Position numbers and translations under genes: made by a program
Notes under the pieces: model-generated
Told to the model about the DNA's origin: nothing
The model's database searches: none
Seen by the model: the letters and a program-made list of their open reading frames with translations, nothing else
Source: Tetrahymena thermophila SB210
Taxonomy: Eukaryota; Ciliophora; Oligohymenophorea; Hymenostomatida; Tetrahymenidae
Assembly (NCBI RefSeq): GCF_000189635.1
Contig: NW_002476420.1
Location: forward strand, 250,683 to 314,682
Length of the DNA: 64,000 bases
Direction of reading: 5' to 3'
Shown here: piece after piece, positions 1 to 12,587 of the stretch
Numbering within the stretch: position 1 is the first letter of the stretch
How the letters are laid out: each line of letters begins with the position of its first letter

Positions 1-3000
1 TGAGCAAATTTTATCTAATTTCTCTAAAATTTTTATAATTCTTTTTTACTATTTAGGTATAAAGTATCCGCTAGCCATGTCTTTCTCAAGTATTTCAATC
101 ATTTCTTCAGGATTTTTTCTAGAGGGAAATTCTTATTCAATATCAAGCAGTGAGAGCAAGTGAATGTTGTAATCAATAATTTTAATTTAGTGCTACTTAA
201 GATTCATTTTACCTGGATACAAGCTAATTAAATTTTTCATATCCTTATAGTTATCAATAAAAAATTCAATGAACTAACTTGTAATATGCTTTAAAAGGTC
301 TTTATCTTATTAACTTTACTTTTTGACTGTTATTAAAAAATAAAGAAGACTTTCATAGACAGTGATATTCCCTTCTTTAAATTATTTAGAAGATTCATTG
401 AAAATAGTTTATATTGTTTTTTAGTTAAAGAAATTAAAGAAAATAATTTTGATAAATTAATCTCCCATTTTTAATTCAGGATCAATAGAAACAATTTTTT
501 AAAATATTTGCATTATCTGTTAAAATTTAGATGATTGTTGATCATTTTCATCATGCATATCTGATGTTATAATATTATTGTACTGGCTATATAAATCTTG
601 AATTATTTATTTGTGTTTTCTTAGTGTGCTGATAAATAATTCACTCTTAAAGTTTTTGAAGCTTTTCATGTATTTTCCAAAATATTTCAGACATTTTTAT
701 TTGTTAAATAATTCATCATCCTCAACGTATATTATATGCTCAAAAATAGCTTAAGATTTCATTATTATTTTATAAATCCTTTCTAATCCTTTATGAATTA
801 AAAAACTCTTTTTTTAAAAGATATCTAAATCCATGCTCCACTAATTTCCTTTTAAGTAAAAATAAAACCAATAAATTATTTATCAATAAATTTTGATAAA
901 AATATTACCAAGCACTTTATAAATAAATTCTTCATATTTTATAGAATCAGAAAGCCTTAAATTATTATTTATAGTCTTTAAATCAAAATATTCTTCTTAG
1001 TAAAAATACTGATAAGTATTAAATACAAACCCAACCAAAGCTTAGAAAGGGTTGTATTTTGTAGTTGGCAAAGGGAATATTATAATTTAAAGTACATCTA
1101 AAATACAAAACAAATGATCTTTTTTCTACTATAAGCATTCAATAACCAAGCATTTAAGGACGAAAGTATGAAATTCGTTAGCTCTCTCAAGTTACTTCTA
1201 AAAAATATAGCTTAATCTGTCATCAAAAGTCTTTAAATCAATAATTTCCTCTTCACAAAATTACTTTGCAACAATAAAATAGTACATATCTCCAAGACAC
1301 TGCTTGCAATACATAATAATATCCAAATCTTAACAATCGTTACTCTTGAAAATATTCAAAAATTCTTCATAAAAAAACTAACTAAAAGTGTCACTCTTTT
1401 AAATCGATACATCCTTTAAAATTTTTTATTTAAAACAAATTTAATTAATAAAATTTATCAAAATAAATTATTTAATTTGTTTTAAATAGAAGTTAAATCT
1501 ATTCCTAATACATTTAAAAGATAAAACAATTTATGTTTTAATAAATAATTTAACAAGGTAACCTATCTTTAATATGTATTATAAATGAATTTAATGGACT
1601 TTTGAAATTCTTTTGAATTACCAATATAGATTTTTTAAAATTGGTTTAATAAAATTGTATTGCATTAATAAAATAGCTGAAATCTATCTTTTCACACACT
1701 TCTTAAATTAAATTTTAATTTAAAAATGAAAATTGATCAGAAGCCCATTCATTAGCATCAAAGTTATGTTATAAAAAAATAAATTTCTTTTTATTTGCAA
1801 TCTTTTTATTAAGTTTACTAATTTAATAAAAAATGTAAAATTTATTGAATTACATGAATCATATCAACTATTTTTCTTTTATCTTCAAAAGGAAGCAATG
1901 AAGAGCTATCTAAAAGACCCAATAAGGTGCTCTCTGCTTTTACCACGTAATTTGATACCTTGAATGTTTCTGTTTCCATTGAAAGTGGAGCTTTTTTAAG
2001 CATTTAATAATTTTGGTTGTTTTTGATAAATTTAAGAGTTAATCTTAGAAGATCCTATCGGAATTGTGCCATATTTTTCATGCTCAGAGAATTCAAGAAA
2101 TTATTCATGATTTCTGCATTTAAAAAATCAGCTTGCTTTTACTTTTGTGAAGATATCATTCTACCAAACAGCTTTATAATTTTAATAAATAAATATGTAT
2201 TTTAAAGAATAAAAAATTATAATTTACTAAGTAGATTTATCTGGTGTCTCCTATTTAATGCTTTTAGTTTTTTTTGTTAGATAAAACATTATTTAAGAAA
2301 TATGACACTTCCTTTATTTAGGAGATACCATTTTTGTGCAGATGGTACAAAAACTCTAGCACATATATGTCTTCAATTGATCGATGTCCATTTTCAAGTA
2401 TTTCTAAACAGAAATTGACAAGCTCAGAGATAAGATTTTAGTCTTGAGAAACCTCCTTTGAAAGACATTTGGCTATAATCCATCTACTTGTATATTCAGT
2501 ATTACTTTTTCTTTCTCTGTTAAATAGATAAACTATTATCTCAAATATTTATTCCAACTCTGGGTTGGGTTTGTATTTCTTTACAGCTTTGAATTCTTCC
2601 AGATACATATTTTCATCATTATTACTAGTATTAGAGAGTTTTATTTACTTAAACATGATAGTGTATAGGATACTCGCAATAAGCTACCCTGATTAATAGT
2701 TTTTTTCAATGTTTATTGAACATATATGATTAACGAATTCAAGGAGAGATTCATAGTCTATAAAGGTAAGAATGTTAGAATTATAAAGAGTATCTTTTAC
2801 AAGTTCCAACAAATAGGTAATACCTGCATTGTTAATTAAAGTATACTGCTTTGAAGCCATTAATATAGAAGAAAATAATTAATTGTATAGAGACTCATCT
2901 AATAGATCAAAATATTTTGTTATCTAATATAGCTGCAATAAAAGTACACAATAATTATTCAAAATCAAAACTCTCTGTTGTTCGACTGCCTGTTATCTAA

Positions 3001-3190
3001 CAGATTGTACATGCTCCTACTCTTATAGAATTCTCTTAAAAATTTCTTATATATCATCAACTTAGCCTTACCAATCTTCTTCATTGAAGAACAAGTTGAG
3101 CATATTTTTAATTTCTTCGAATAGTGCCTTGCTATCATTTAATTCTTTTAAGATACCTAATCTCAAATATTTCTCAGGTATTACTTTCAT
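1..3190 (-). CDS. large hypothetical protein, 5' part (runs off left edge)
   Basis: I do not recognise the family. With TGA as the only stop, a five-exon model stays open from an ATG at 3190 to the window edge: exons 3190-2228, 2171-1854, 1801-1622, 1413-909 and 848-1. Codon phase is preserved across every junction, giving about 938 residues without a stop. The first residues are MKVIPEKYLRLGILKEL. The protein looks mostly alpha-helical and soluble: leucine, glutamate, lysine and glutamine are abundant, with no signal peptide and no clear TM span. Stretches such as LISELVNFCLEILENG resemble alpha-solenoid repeats, but this is only an impression. The 208-nt intron at 1414-1621 is the least certain, because its flanks are AT-rich and could be spliced otherwise. 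The gene is divergent from the one at 3814. The C-terminus lies outside the window, so a diagnostic domain could be missing. Confidence 0.75.
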
Positions 3191-3813
3191 GAAATTATAA
3201 TTATACTTACTATTTTTTTGTTAAGCTAATATTTTATTTATTTTAAAAAGTAAAAATTCTAAAAAGGTGAATTTTCTTTAAGTGAATTCTACTTATTATT
3301 ATTATTTAATATTTTGCGAAAATTAGTTTAATTATTTTAATTAAAAATTTGATTGTTTAATTAACACATAAAATAAATTGAATCTATTCATCAATTTAAA
3401 TTTCAAAATTAAGAATTTTTCTATCGCGCCAAATCTTTTTATTTGACTTAAACTAATTGATAAGCTTCTTGGAGTAGATTTTATTGCCTAGGAATAGATG
3501 CTAATTCTAAGTAATAAAAAACAAGGTTTTCACTATTTTTTATAAATAATAAAATAAATATTTTATTGTAATTTAGATTATTTTAAAAGTATCAGATATA
3601 AATATTATAAACAATATAATATCTATCAGATTATATTTTCTTAGCATTAAAAAGAAAAGAAATCGTTTAATAATATATTAATCAATTTTTAATTTCTTTA
3701 GAAACTTGTAAAAGCTATCAAGTTAGATCAAATTTATCTCAAAAAGATTAGTAGACATTAATTGATTATTGATCAATTTTAAAGATATAAATAAAAATAT
3801 TTTAAATTAATAA
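3191..3813. other. intergenic, shared divergent upstream region
   Basis: AT-rich spacer between two divergent starts (3190 minus, 3814 plus). It should hold both promoters. I see no coding signal, RNA gene or recognisable motif in it. Confidence 0.6.
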
Positions 3814-4323
3814 ATGCATCGTTATACATCTTAGTAAGCAGATAGAAGAAGTACATAAAAAGAAGATGAAGAAGATAGTTTCATCAAATCTTTTATTTAA
3901 GATCTAAAGTCTGGTAAAAGCTTGAAAAAATTAGGGATTGTGATTGTTTTGTATCTAATTGTTGTAAAAACCTTACTGATTTTAATTCCCACTGAATACA
4001 TAATAATGATTGGAGATAGTAAAAAGTATAGAATTGCTGAATTTATTTTGCTGCTACTTATTTTCTACTTATGTGGAACCTAAATTTTAGTTTACTTCAA
4101 GAAAAAAAGACCAACTTAGTCTAAGTTTGTAGCTAACAGATAATCAAAAGAAGAATATATAAGACAGAGAATAAGAACGACTGAAAATGAGCTTGATAAG
4201 TTAAAAAAAAGCAAAGAATTTTAAAAATGGTAACAAAGCGCTAATAACAGAGAAAATTCTTCATTTAAAGAATCAGTACTAGATAAAGAAGACGAAATAG
4301 TTTTTTCAGATGAAGATTATTGA
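3814..4323 (+). CDS. small two-TM membrane protein, unknown function
   Basis: Single-exon frame of 169 codons from ATG 3814 to TGA 4321-4323, with several in-frame TAA/TAG glutamines. A hydrophilic N-terminus of about 40 residues (MHRYTSQQADRRSTQKEDE) precedes two hydrophobic spans. The first is around residues 45-65 (LGIVIVLYLIVVKTLLILIP) and the second around residues 77-95 (EFILLLLIFYLCGTQILVYF). A basic stretch follows (FKKKRP), then a charged tail of roughly 70 residues with coiled-coil character (RTTENELDKLKKSKEF) and an acidic end (SDEDY). With both ends predicted on the same side, a hairpin topology with cytoplasmic termini is likely. I recognise no family. The start is the first ATG of the frame, in an A-rich context typical of ciliates. 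Confidence 0.7.
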
Positions 4324-5077
4324 CGAAATTTAATAATTCAACCAAATTCAAAAAGAATAAGAAATCAATTTGCAAATAATCAAATTTCTTCCAATAAAAA
4401 CCACTAACAAATTATAATTTTTTATTTTAATATAATAGATATTATATAAGTAATTATACTATAATAGATAGTATTTGACTAAATATTTAATTGAGTATTA
4501 ATTTAATAATAATATTTTTAAATATCAACAAAAATGCTATTTTTATGTTATATTTTATTTGTTATGATTGTTTCTTCTTATCATTCATTTGTAATTTTAA
4601 TTCACTTATTATACATTATATTCATTATAAAACTATTTTAAATATTATAAATTGATAGATCCATCTATAAATAGATATAATATATAGAAGGGTAGAAAGA
4701 TAGATCGATAAATAGATAGATATATATATACATTCATAGATATATAGACTGTTAGATAAAAAATAGATATATAAATTGAGATAACCAAACACTATTTTAA
4801 TTGAAAATTTGTCATTTTTCACTTTTTTACTCAACTCTTTTTAACAGAAAATAATAATAATAAATAAATAATTAATTATGAATTGTGAAACGATGCATTT
4901 CTTTAATATTTTTATAAATAAAATTTTTTATCGGTTTTGTAAGTGATTTATTTATTTATCTTGTTTATTCATTAGGCATTTTTTATTGTTATTTACTATT
5001 ATTTAATATAATTGTAATTTTTTAATAATGCTTTTTAGCCTGCTTCCTATACTGGTTTATTTAGTTATGATAGTGAA
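4324..5077. other. convergent intergenic region with microsatellite
   Basis: Tail-to-tail spacer between the genes ending at 4323 (+) and 5078 (-). It is very AT-rich and includes a degenerate GATA/ATAG tract (see repeat entry). I see no gene in it. Confidence 0.6.
4651..4775. repeat. degenerate GATA/ATAG microsatellite
   Basis: About 125 bp dominated by imperfect GATA, ATAG and TATA units. It creates a spurious Tyr/Ile/Ser-rich reading frame on the minus strand. Confidence 0.7.
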
Positions 5078-6001
5078 TCAGTACTAATTTTATTGAAGGG
5101 GAATTCTTATTGAATTTCCATCATTTCTTATCTATGACGAATTACTGTTGAAATATAAATTATTGTTTCTATTGACTGCCATACTTTTGCTCTGAATTAA
5201 TGTATTATTAATATTTGGTAACTCACTTCTTTCGTCGTATTCATTATTTTCATTTATTCTTTATTTTTTTCTTAGCTTTCTTACCTTATAAATCAATACA
5301 ACAGACCAAAGTATTATGTAAAATGTAATTATGCTGCAAGTATAAATACCTATTTAGTAATATAATTATGTTAATTAAATGTGTTTTTTAATATTGAAAT
5401 CTTACTCTTGAAAAATAAGTCATGATAATAGTCGTTAAAAGTAAGCTATGTTGCATATACAAGTTATAATTATAAATCTGACCTATAGTAAGCTCCTTAA
5501 ATAGGAAATTTTGTATTATCAATTACCAATGATACATTTTAATCTTAAAGTTATTCGAATGCAACTCCTTATTAAAGTACTATATTTGTTTAGTTGACCA
5601 TTAACTTCGATTGTGCAGAGTTAGAAAGGAAGGGGCATTGCATTTGATTATAATTTTAAATCGCTTATGAATAGCACTGTATTTCTTAATTTCCTTAAAG
5701 CAAAAATATATCAAAAAGAGAGCTATCGATCGGGTATCTCTGTATCAAATTTGAAATAATAATAAATACTTTTTACTACTATTTTTCAATAAAAATTTAC
5801 TCTAAAAACAGAAACATCAGCTGTGTAAAATATAGAATCATGAGAGTCCTCTTGACTTTGTCTTTCAAATGAAATATTAACTGAGTATGACTAATTTTGT
5901 GGAATTGTGATATTTTTTTCAAATAAAAGACGCAAAGATTCCACCTAAACAAAATTCAAAGCTAAAAATAAAAATACTGATGCTAATGACTAGCAATTCA
6001 T
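5078..6001 (-). CDS. type I membrane protein with signal peptide, unknown function
   Basis: Three exons, 6001-5801, 5739-5406 and 5349-5078, split by introns of 61 and 56 nt with GTAAA/GTAAG donors and AG acceptors. Together they encode 268 aa in phase. The N-terminus is a clear signal peptide (MNCQSLASVFLFLALNFVQV). An ectodomain of about 160 residues follows, with two or three possible N-glycosylation sites (NITIP, NISFE) and a few cysteines (IQCYS, MQCPF). One TM span near residue 190 reads TFYIILWSVVLIY. It is followed at once by a strongly basic stop-transfer (KVRKLRKKQR) and an N/S-rich tail of roughly 60 residues ending QQNQY. The layout implies a single-pass surface or endomembrane protein. 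I recognise no family. The gene is divergent from the HIT gene at 6557. Confidence 0.8.
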
Positions 6002-6556
6002 TCTTTCACAACAATAAACAGACTTAAAACTAAAAGATTTATTTTCTATGAACTAAATAAACAATCACTTTATTCTTAAATTGTCTATATTTATACACTT
6101 TAAAAAAATTTAATAAATCTAAAGTTTTTAATATATATGCATTATTCCCTATGAGGTTTTTGTTTTTGGTTATTATGAATCTTATATATTAATTAATTTT
6201 TTTATAGATTTGCAGGCAATAATTAATATATGAGAAGCTTTTATTCAACTATTTACTGATAATAATAGTAATAGATAGAAATTTATTCTTAAATGTACTA
6301 ATATTACATATAATTAAGACAGATAAGCATAAAGAGAGAGTGACAGACAGCTAACTAACCAACTAAACAACTAATTTAGATGCTTAGATAATATCTATCT
6401 ATCTATTTCTTTAATTTTCAAAAATTTATTCAAAACTTTTTGTAATTAAATAAAATAGGATTTATCCAGATATTTTAATCAATCAATTAATTTTGTGAAA
6501 ATATTTATTAAGTAAATTAAATAAATAAATAAATCTATTCAATATCTCAAGTAGAA
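6002..6556. other. intergenic, divergent upstream region
   Basis: AT-rich spacer between the divergent starts at 6001 and 6557. It includes short TCTA/GATA-like runs near 6400. No gene is seen. Confidence 0.55.
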
Positions 6557-7154
6557 ATGAGTGCAAGCGTTGTGGCAAATTTAACAGTTTAATTTGGAAA
6601 GAGTTAGCTTCCTCTTTCTTAAATATTCATTCTTAGAAAGAATGTTTTTGCAACAACTAATTTAAAGCCTGCTTGTCCAGGACATGTTTTAGTGGCTTCA
6701 AGAAGACCAGTAAAACGTCTCCATGAATTGACAGAAGTTGAAACACTTGATCTTTGGACTACGGTACAGTAGGTTTCCAGAGTCATGGAATAAATACATA
6801 AATTCCCTTGTTAAATCGGGGTTCAAGATGGAACTGATGCAGGTAAATTTATCAAAAATATACTTAGTTATATTTTAAATGAGAATAAATGATTGATAAT
6901 TATGATCATATAAATTTAAAAAAAGGTTAAACTATTGATCACGTTCATATTCACATTATTCCTTTCCCAAAAGAATATAGCCAAGATGTTATTATGGATA
7001 GCGAAGGTAGAATAAAATGCAATTTAAATGAGGAAAATTAAATTTAAAAATATTATTAAATTTAGAAAGACCTCCTAGAACAGCAGATGATATGGCCAAA
7101 GAAGCTGACAAATATAGAACTTACTTTGAATAAGGGTCAAACTAGTAGTATTGA
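6557..7154 (+). CDS. HIT-family hydrolase, FHIT-like (dinucleoside polyphosphate hydrolase)
   Basis: Three exons, 6557-6842, 6926-7006 and 7066-7154, with introns of 83 and 59 nt, encode 151 aa, close to the usual FHIT length. The histidine-triad motif HVHIHIIP is intact near residue 100; in the family its middle histidine is the catalytic nucleophile. Other family features are visible: the CPGHVLVASRRPVKRLHEL block (residues about 45-63), the IGVQDGTDAGQTIDHVHIH lead-in, and a C-terminal RPPRTADDMAKEA segment where FHIT proteins have RTEEEMAAEA. Family knowledge predicts hydrolysis of diadenosine tri- or tetraphosphate to AMP plus ADP or ATP in the cytosol. Intron 1 splits the codon just before the triad. 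FHIT subgroup rather than HINT is inferred from the RPPRT tail and the GQT-x-x-H context. Confidence 0.93.
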
Positions 7155-7618
7155 TTAAATATAAATAGATTAAAGCATATAATTAAATAGTTTTATTAAT
7201 GTAAATAATATATTTTTAGATGATATTTGTAGCTATGTATTTAGGTAATGTAATTAATTTATTTTAAAATACTATGCTTTACAAAAATATGATTCAGCTA
7301 ATCAATACATAGATAAATAGATAGATATTCTTTGTTTAAAATATATGATAAGCAAAATTAGTATTGTAGATAAACATTTACATATAATTTTTTATATAAA
7401 AATATCATTAAAATTATAATAGGAAGGATAGCTAAAAGTAGATCGATTGTTTGTTTGTTTGTTTGATTGATTGATTTATAACTTGTTAAAACTAGCTTTC
7501 TCTATTCCTAAAATATTTTATTTTCAAATTTCATGGAAAACTTAATTAAAAACTGACTGTTTAAATAGTTTTAATTTGCTAATCTATTTGTTTTTTTATA
7601 TTATTTATTTGTTTTATC
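7155..7618. other. convergent intergenic region with TTGT/TTGA microsatellite
   Basis: Tail-to-tail spacer. Around 7446-7478 it carries a short tract of TTGT units that switches to TTGA units. Nothing else is seen. Confidence 0.55.
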
Positions 7619-10600
7619 TCAGTAGTATTATCTCTATTCAAAAGTGTATGGTTGAGTGGAAACTATTTGCTCACTCGTCTTAGTATTGAAAGTATTTTAT
7701 GGGTTTAAGCTGCTGATTTAAGGATTTAAACTACTTGAATACTAGTTTGTATTATATTGAGTGCTAGTGACTGAAACAGTGGAGGGATTATTTCCAAACC
7801 CTAGACTATTGTTTGCTTATGAAGCTAAATTGTTACCAAAACCCAAACTACTGCTTGCAACTGCACTATTTTAATAAGGATTGCTACTTAAATTTGTAGG
7901 TTAATTATTTAAGGAAACATTTTTACTAAAATTATTTGAATTAAGGTAATCTAAATTATTTGATTGAGTATGCTATTGTTACCCTATATTTCCTATTGGT
8001 TTATCCAAATAATTATTGTAAGGTAACGTGCTTTCATTTACACTTGGTGAACCAAAGTCGAGAGTCCTCTTAATTTCAGGATTTGTGAATTGGTACTACT
8101 ACACTTGTTAGTTTGAAGTTGTAGAAGAAGGGAATGTATTTTAATAGCTGTTTTAATTTTAAATAGGATTTTATTACTGTGCAGCTGGAAAATTTTAATT
8201 TGCAGAATTAACTTTGTATTGATTATCTTTAATTCCTATCAAATATTCATTTTGTTGTAAGGATAAAGATGCCTTTTAGTCATCTTTCAAAAAACCTAAA
8301 TCTTTTGCAGAGTTTAGGGAAGATATATTGTTATTAGAATTAGCTTTTGCAAATTAAGTTTATGCATTAGGCTAAATATTAACAGTATTTATATTATTTG
8401 AAGAAGATATTTAAGTAAAAGACTTCTGTTATGTATTGTAAACTCCAGGGTGTTACTCTAATTAGTTTATTAACTTAAGTGCTGTGTGGTGATCTCTACT
8501 TTACAAAACTCCATCTTTTTTATCCATACTGTTATCAATCATTTTCTTTAAACTCTCCCTTAGCGATTATTTGATATTTTCACTTATTGGTATTTTTTGT
8601 TCTAATGACACATTTATCCAGTTTAAAATCTCATTAACATTCTTAAGCTTTTCTAAGTATCCTTTAAATTTACTAAATAGAAACTCAATATGAATATCAT
8701 CCAGTCTATTTGTGCATACCTCTTTTTGATATATAAATAGTATTTTTAGTTTAAAAAAAATAAAAGCAAATCAAAAATATTTTCTTTCACTCCAAAATTA
8801 AAAAAATATAACGTTCTAATCAAAATAAAATAAAATCTAAATCATAAAAATAAAAGTTTGAGCTTATAATAAAAAGTAAAATATTTTTTTATTCATATAT
8901 TTTTAAATAGAATAAAAATATAAATTAATAAAAAACTTAAAATCTTTATCAATCTATATTAATAAAAATAAAAAACTTCAATAATTTTTATTCTATCAGA
9001 TAAAAAATTTAATCTGTAAAAAATTGTGTCGTTTTTGCTAAAATATTAATTAACTAAATATATTACTTGTAGATTTCATAACTTCAAAAAGAATCTCATC
9101 ATCGTTAGAAGTCAAAGCTAAACCATATGCCTTAATAATTTTTAAATTATTTTATTAGTTAATAATTAATTAATTAAAAACATAATTTTGAGTGTTTACT
9201 TCATTAAGTTTATCTTCTGAAATCGATTTATTTATTTTTTCTATCACATTTGACTCTAGATGTGCTTGCTATTCTTAGCCTTATTTTTAAGGGCTTTTCT
9301 TTTTGCCTGGAGAGGTTTATTTTGGTAAACTTGCATTTTTTGGAGGAGATTATTCTTATTTTTTCTTTTGATTTTAAATTTCTACATTTTGCTATTCGAA
9401 AAGATGGTCTTTATTGATTTTCTTTTTATTTTTTATTGCTTCTTAGTAATTTGCAGCTCTTTCATGTTCTAGATCATCTCCTTAATGGAGTTATTAAGAA
9501 TAGTTATTATGATGATTATGAATAATATTTGAGCCTTAGCTGTTGGCATTTGGAGGAGACTGTAAAGAATCAATATTTTTTTAAGGAGAAGGATTATGTT
9601 TTCTGTGCTTATTATCATCATTTTTTGATTACTATTCACTTTGCTGAGAGTTAAATTATGCAGTTTGCATGTAGTTACTCTTAGCTTGATTAAAATTAGC
9701 AAATGGGAAAAGCTGTTATTACTATTAATTCAAAAGTTCCTACTAGGCTTACATGAACTAAGCTGTAGCTGGGTCTAAGGTATTCCCAGGGAAGAAACCA
9801 TTTACTACTGGGGTTTGCTGTATAGCATATAGATTCTTGAGTAGTTATTACTGTTGTTACTGCTAATTGAATTGAAGCATCTAATAGCGATAATTCATAA
9901 ATTACTAATTTAGTTGTTAATTTTAAGCCTGAGCTTAGTATAGTTTCTCAAGGGTGTCTTCTAAAAATCCAATTCTTTAATGTAAGTGATGCTATTCTAT
10001 TTTCATATCATTTTCAATAAAATCTAATCTCTCAAAAATCCTAGCTTAATTCTCCTCAATTTATGCCAACTAATTAACAACTAATGAATCATTTAAACTC
10101 TTATGTCCTTACTGCATTTTCTAAATATTTCTTTGAATTTAATGAGCATTCTATCTCTCTTAATCTATAATTTACTAATGTCTATGAGATTTGCCACTAT
10201 TATACCTATCTGGGCTGCTTTTACTCTAAACTTCATGGTTAGGGCTTTAGTAAACCTAAATACATAAAATAATTTTTTATATCATTTATATATATTTAAA
10301 AATATTAATTTAAAAGATTTAAAAGTATTTTTTTAATTTTTATTATAAATTATTAAAAATTTTTAATAGAATTTATAATGATTTAATTTTATATTTTATA
10401 ATAATTTAAGATTACTTGCTATCCCATCGATTCTCTATAGTTATCTTGATGGACGTGATGTTTGTGCTTATCATTATATTAAATAATTTGTGGTTTATGC
10501 TGTTTTTTCTACTACTCATTTATCATATTCTAGTACTGTCTCTATCTTTCTGCTTTAGAAGGAGGCGATCCTGATACAAATATTTGTATATCATTGTCAA

Positions 10601-12587
10601 ACTATTCATTTTATTAGTCATGGATATCTTCAAGTTATAAATTTGCCTTTTTGATTTTTCTCTTTTCCTTTTAATAATTTGCATTTGAACTTTATTCTTC
10701 TTCTTCTCCTTCTTCAAATTCTTCGTCAGCCTAGCCTCCTTCATCATATTCTGCAAGCATTTATTATTGTCTTTACTTTTAGTACATATCCCATTATTCG
10801 AAATCTTAATTTGTTTTAATCTGTTACTCTTATTCATTCACTTATTATTACTAGGCTTGTTCTCCAACATTTCTGGATTTAAGTGGTGTTTTTTTACCTT
10901 CCTTTATTTCGACATCTCCTTTAACTGCATTTTTGAGAAATTCAGGATTTATTGACTTTTTATTCAAGGCTTGATGAACCTTTGGCTAATTCTTATGAGA
11001 CTAATTATTATTATCTTATGACTTTCCTCTTTTACTTGCAGAATTGCGTTCAACTTCCTATTTTGTCTTAAACTAGTTATTTTTATGAGCTATTTATTAT
11101 ATTTATATATTTTTTTAAAATAATTAATTATGAATCAATCATTTTTAATAAAAAAAAATTTTAACTTTTCAAACTATGCTTTAAATGTTCATCAATTTAT
11201 TTACTGATTAACATATACCAAAAGTATGAAAAGTATTAGCAAATAAAATAATTTATTAGCATTTTTTAAATAAATTCTTTTTAATTTATAAAAAATTATT
11301 ACGATTTTCCCTAAAAGAACTCTCATTGGGTATAATTATATTTTCGTTTGAAAGGTTTTAAGGCTTCTATTTGTTGTGCTATTGCTGATTGTTTATGTTC
11401 ACTTTTTTAGTTGGTGGATGAAATGAAGAGGGTACTGGCTTTTTCTCTATTTATTAATTAATTTTCTCAACATACTAAGGTCCCAATTTCTCTTTGATTG
11501 TATTTAGTGCAACAGTAGCAGAATCTCTGACATGTTTTATTTTATCAAAACGACAATTGCTGAGACTTTCTACTATTTATTCGATAAAAGGCTCTAAAGA
11601 ATCACACATAAAAACACAAAGAGTGTATATAACATCAACTGCTATTTTTCTTACATTCCAGACTGAATGATTAGCATGTTCAACAAGGACAGGTATTGTT
11701 GCAGGTACAAAAGGTCTGAATTAATCTTCTATTCCCATAATTAAAGCTAATAAACTATCCAACAAATTAGAATTAACTTATTTATTTGTTCTTAATTAAT
11801 CTAATATGACTCCAATAATTTCTTCCTTCATATCAATCATGCAAAGAGGAGGTGCACTTTAAATAATTTTCTATAAAGACATTGCAGCAACTTATTAAAT
11901 AGTAGCTGAGTTGTGAGAGAAGTTCTGTTAAATTACCTTTACAGTTTATTACAAATACCTTAAACCAACCTAAGGATCTACCTTTCTCAGCGAATACTCA
12001 ATCAATTACCCAAACGTTTCTGAAACGACTCCTTACAGAGAGGAATCGCATTCTTTAATTTTTTTATTCAAAATTGCTAAAATTCTAGGCAAATAATCCA
12101 ATATCTTTTCTTCAAAAATCTATGCTAATAACCCAATTAATTTAATAAACTCTCTTTTAGTAGACATCTTCTATCCCCCAGTATTTGATTCTTAAATTGC
12201 AAGAATCGCTATTAAAATTCTATCATTATCTGTAGCATAATTTGTTAAAATATCCTTTAACTCCTCTAATCCTGTCTTTACAGTGTGTTGATCACTTTTT
12301 AAATAGGATAAAAACAAATTTATTTCAAGTAAATTTGGCTGAACTTAAAATAAATATTCTCATAAACTTAAAAAAAATATTTTATGATTTTTATTTAATA
12401 TCAAAATTTAAAAGTATTTCTTTATTTATTTCTGCTATTAAATTCTTTCTTCATCTTAATTTAATTGAACTGAACAATAAATATGCAATTTGAATTACTT
12501 CAATTTAGAAAGAGACTAAAGGATAGCTTATCGATATGCTTAGTTATTCGATTCTATATTTTAAATATTTGTAAATTTCTTCTTCAT
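7619..12587 (-). CDS. TORTIFOLIA1/SPIRAL2-like microtubule-associated protein
   Basis: A multi-exon minus-strand gene with two conserved ends. Reading N to C, an alpha-helical HEAT/TOG-like region (exon ending at 11303) carries the TOR1-family signatures SVWNVRKIAVDVIYTLC and RFDKIKHVRDSATVALNTIK. The middle, exons 11089-10416 and 10255-9200, is Q/N-rich and charged, with an acidic EEFEEGEEEEQ patch and a coiled-coil-like stretch (IFERLDFIENDMKIE). The C-terminus, exons 9130-9067 and 8721-7619, matches the second TOR1/SPR2 domain: NEAYGLALTSNDDEILFEVM, then RLDDIHIEF...EILNWINVSL. A long N/S/Q-rich tail ends at TGA 7619. Phase is preserved at every listed junction. The start is uncertain: ATG 12587 begins a suitable helix (AILQSLSKL), but the splice pattern between about 12500 and 12330 is unresolved. 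In plants the family binds and stabilises microtubule minus ends. A role in the cortical or ciliary cytoskeleton here is inference. Confidence 0.85.

Noticed and set aside
2017..2205. Plus-strand frame of 62 codons
   Set aside because: Antisense to a phase-consistent exon junction of the minus-strand gene at 1-3190; composition is Phe/Ile-rich as expected of antisense A/T sequence.
4625..4834. Minus-strand Tyr/Ile/Ser-rich frame
   Set aside because: It is a translation of the GATA/ATAG microsatellite.
8977..9037. Extra exon in the TOR1-like gene (readable as KTTQFFTDQIFYLIEQ)
   Set aside because: It would need a 29-nt intron, shorter than any other here, and leaves the next junction out of phase. 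Joining 9067 directly to 8721 keeps phase and aligns better with TOR1 C-terminal domains.
10523..10837. Minus-strand Lys-rich frame of 104 codons
   Set aside because: It overlaps the TOR1-like gene in another frame; the Q-rich frame there is continuous with the domains on both sides and keeps splice phase.
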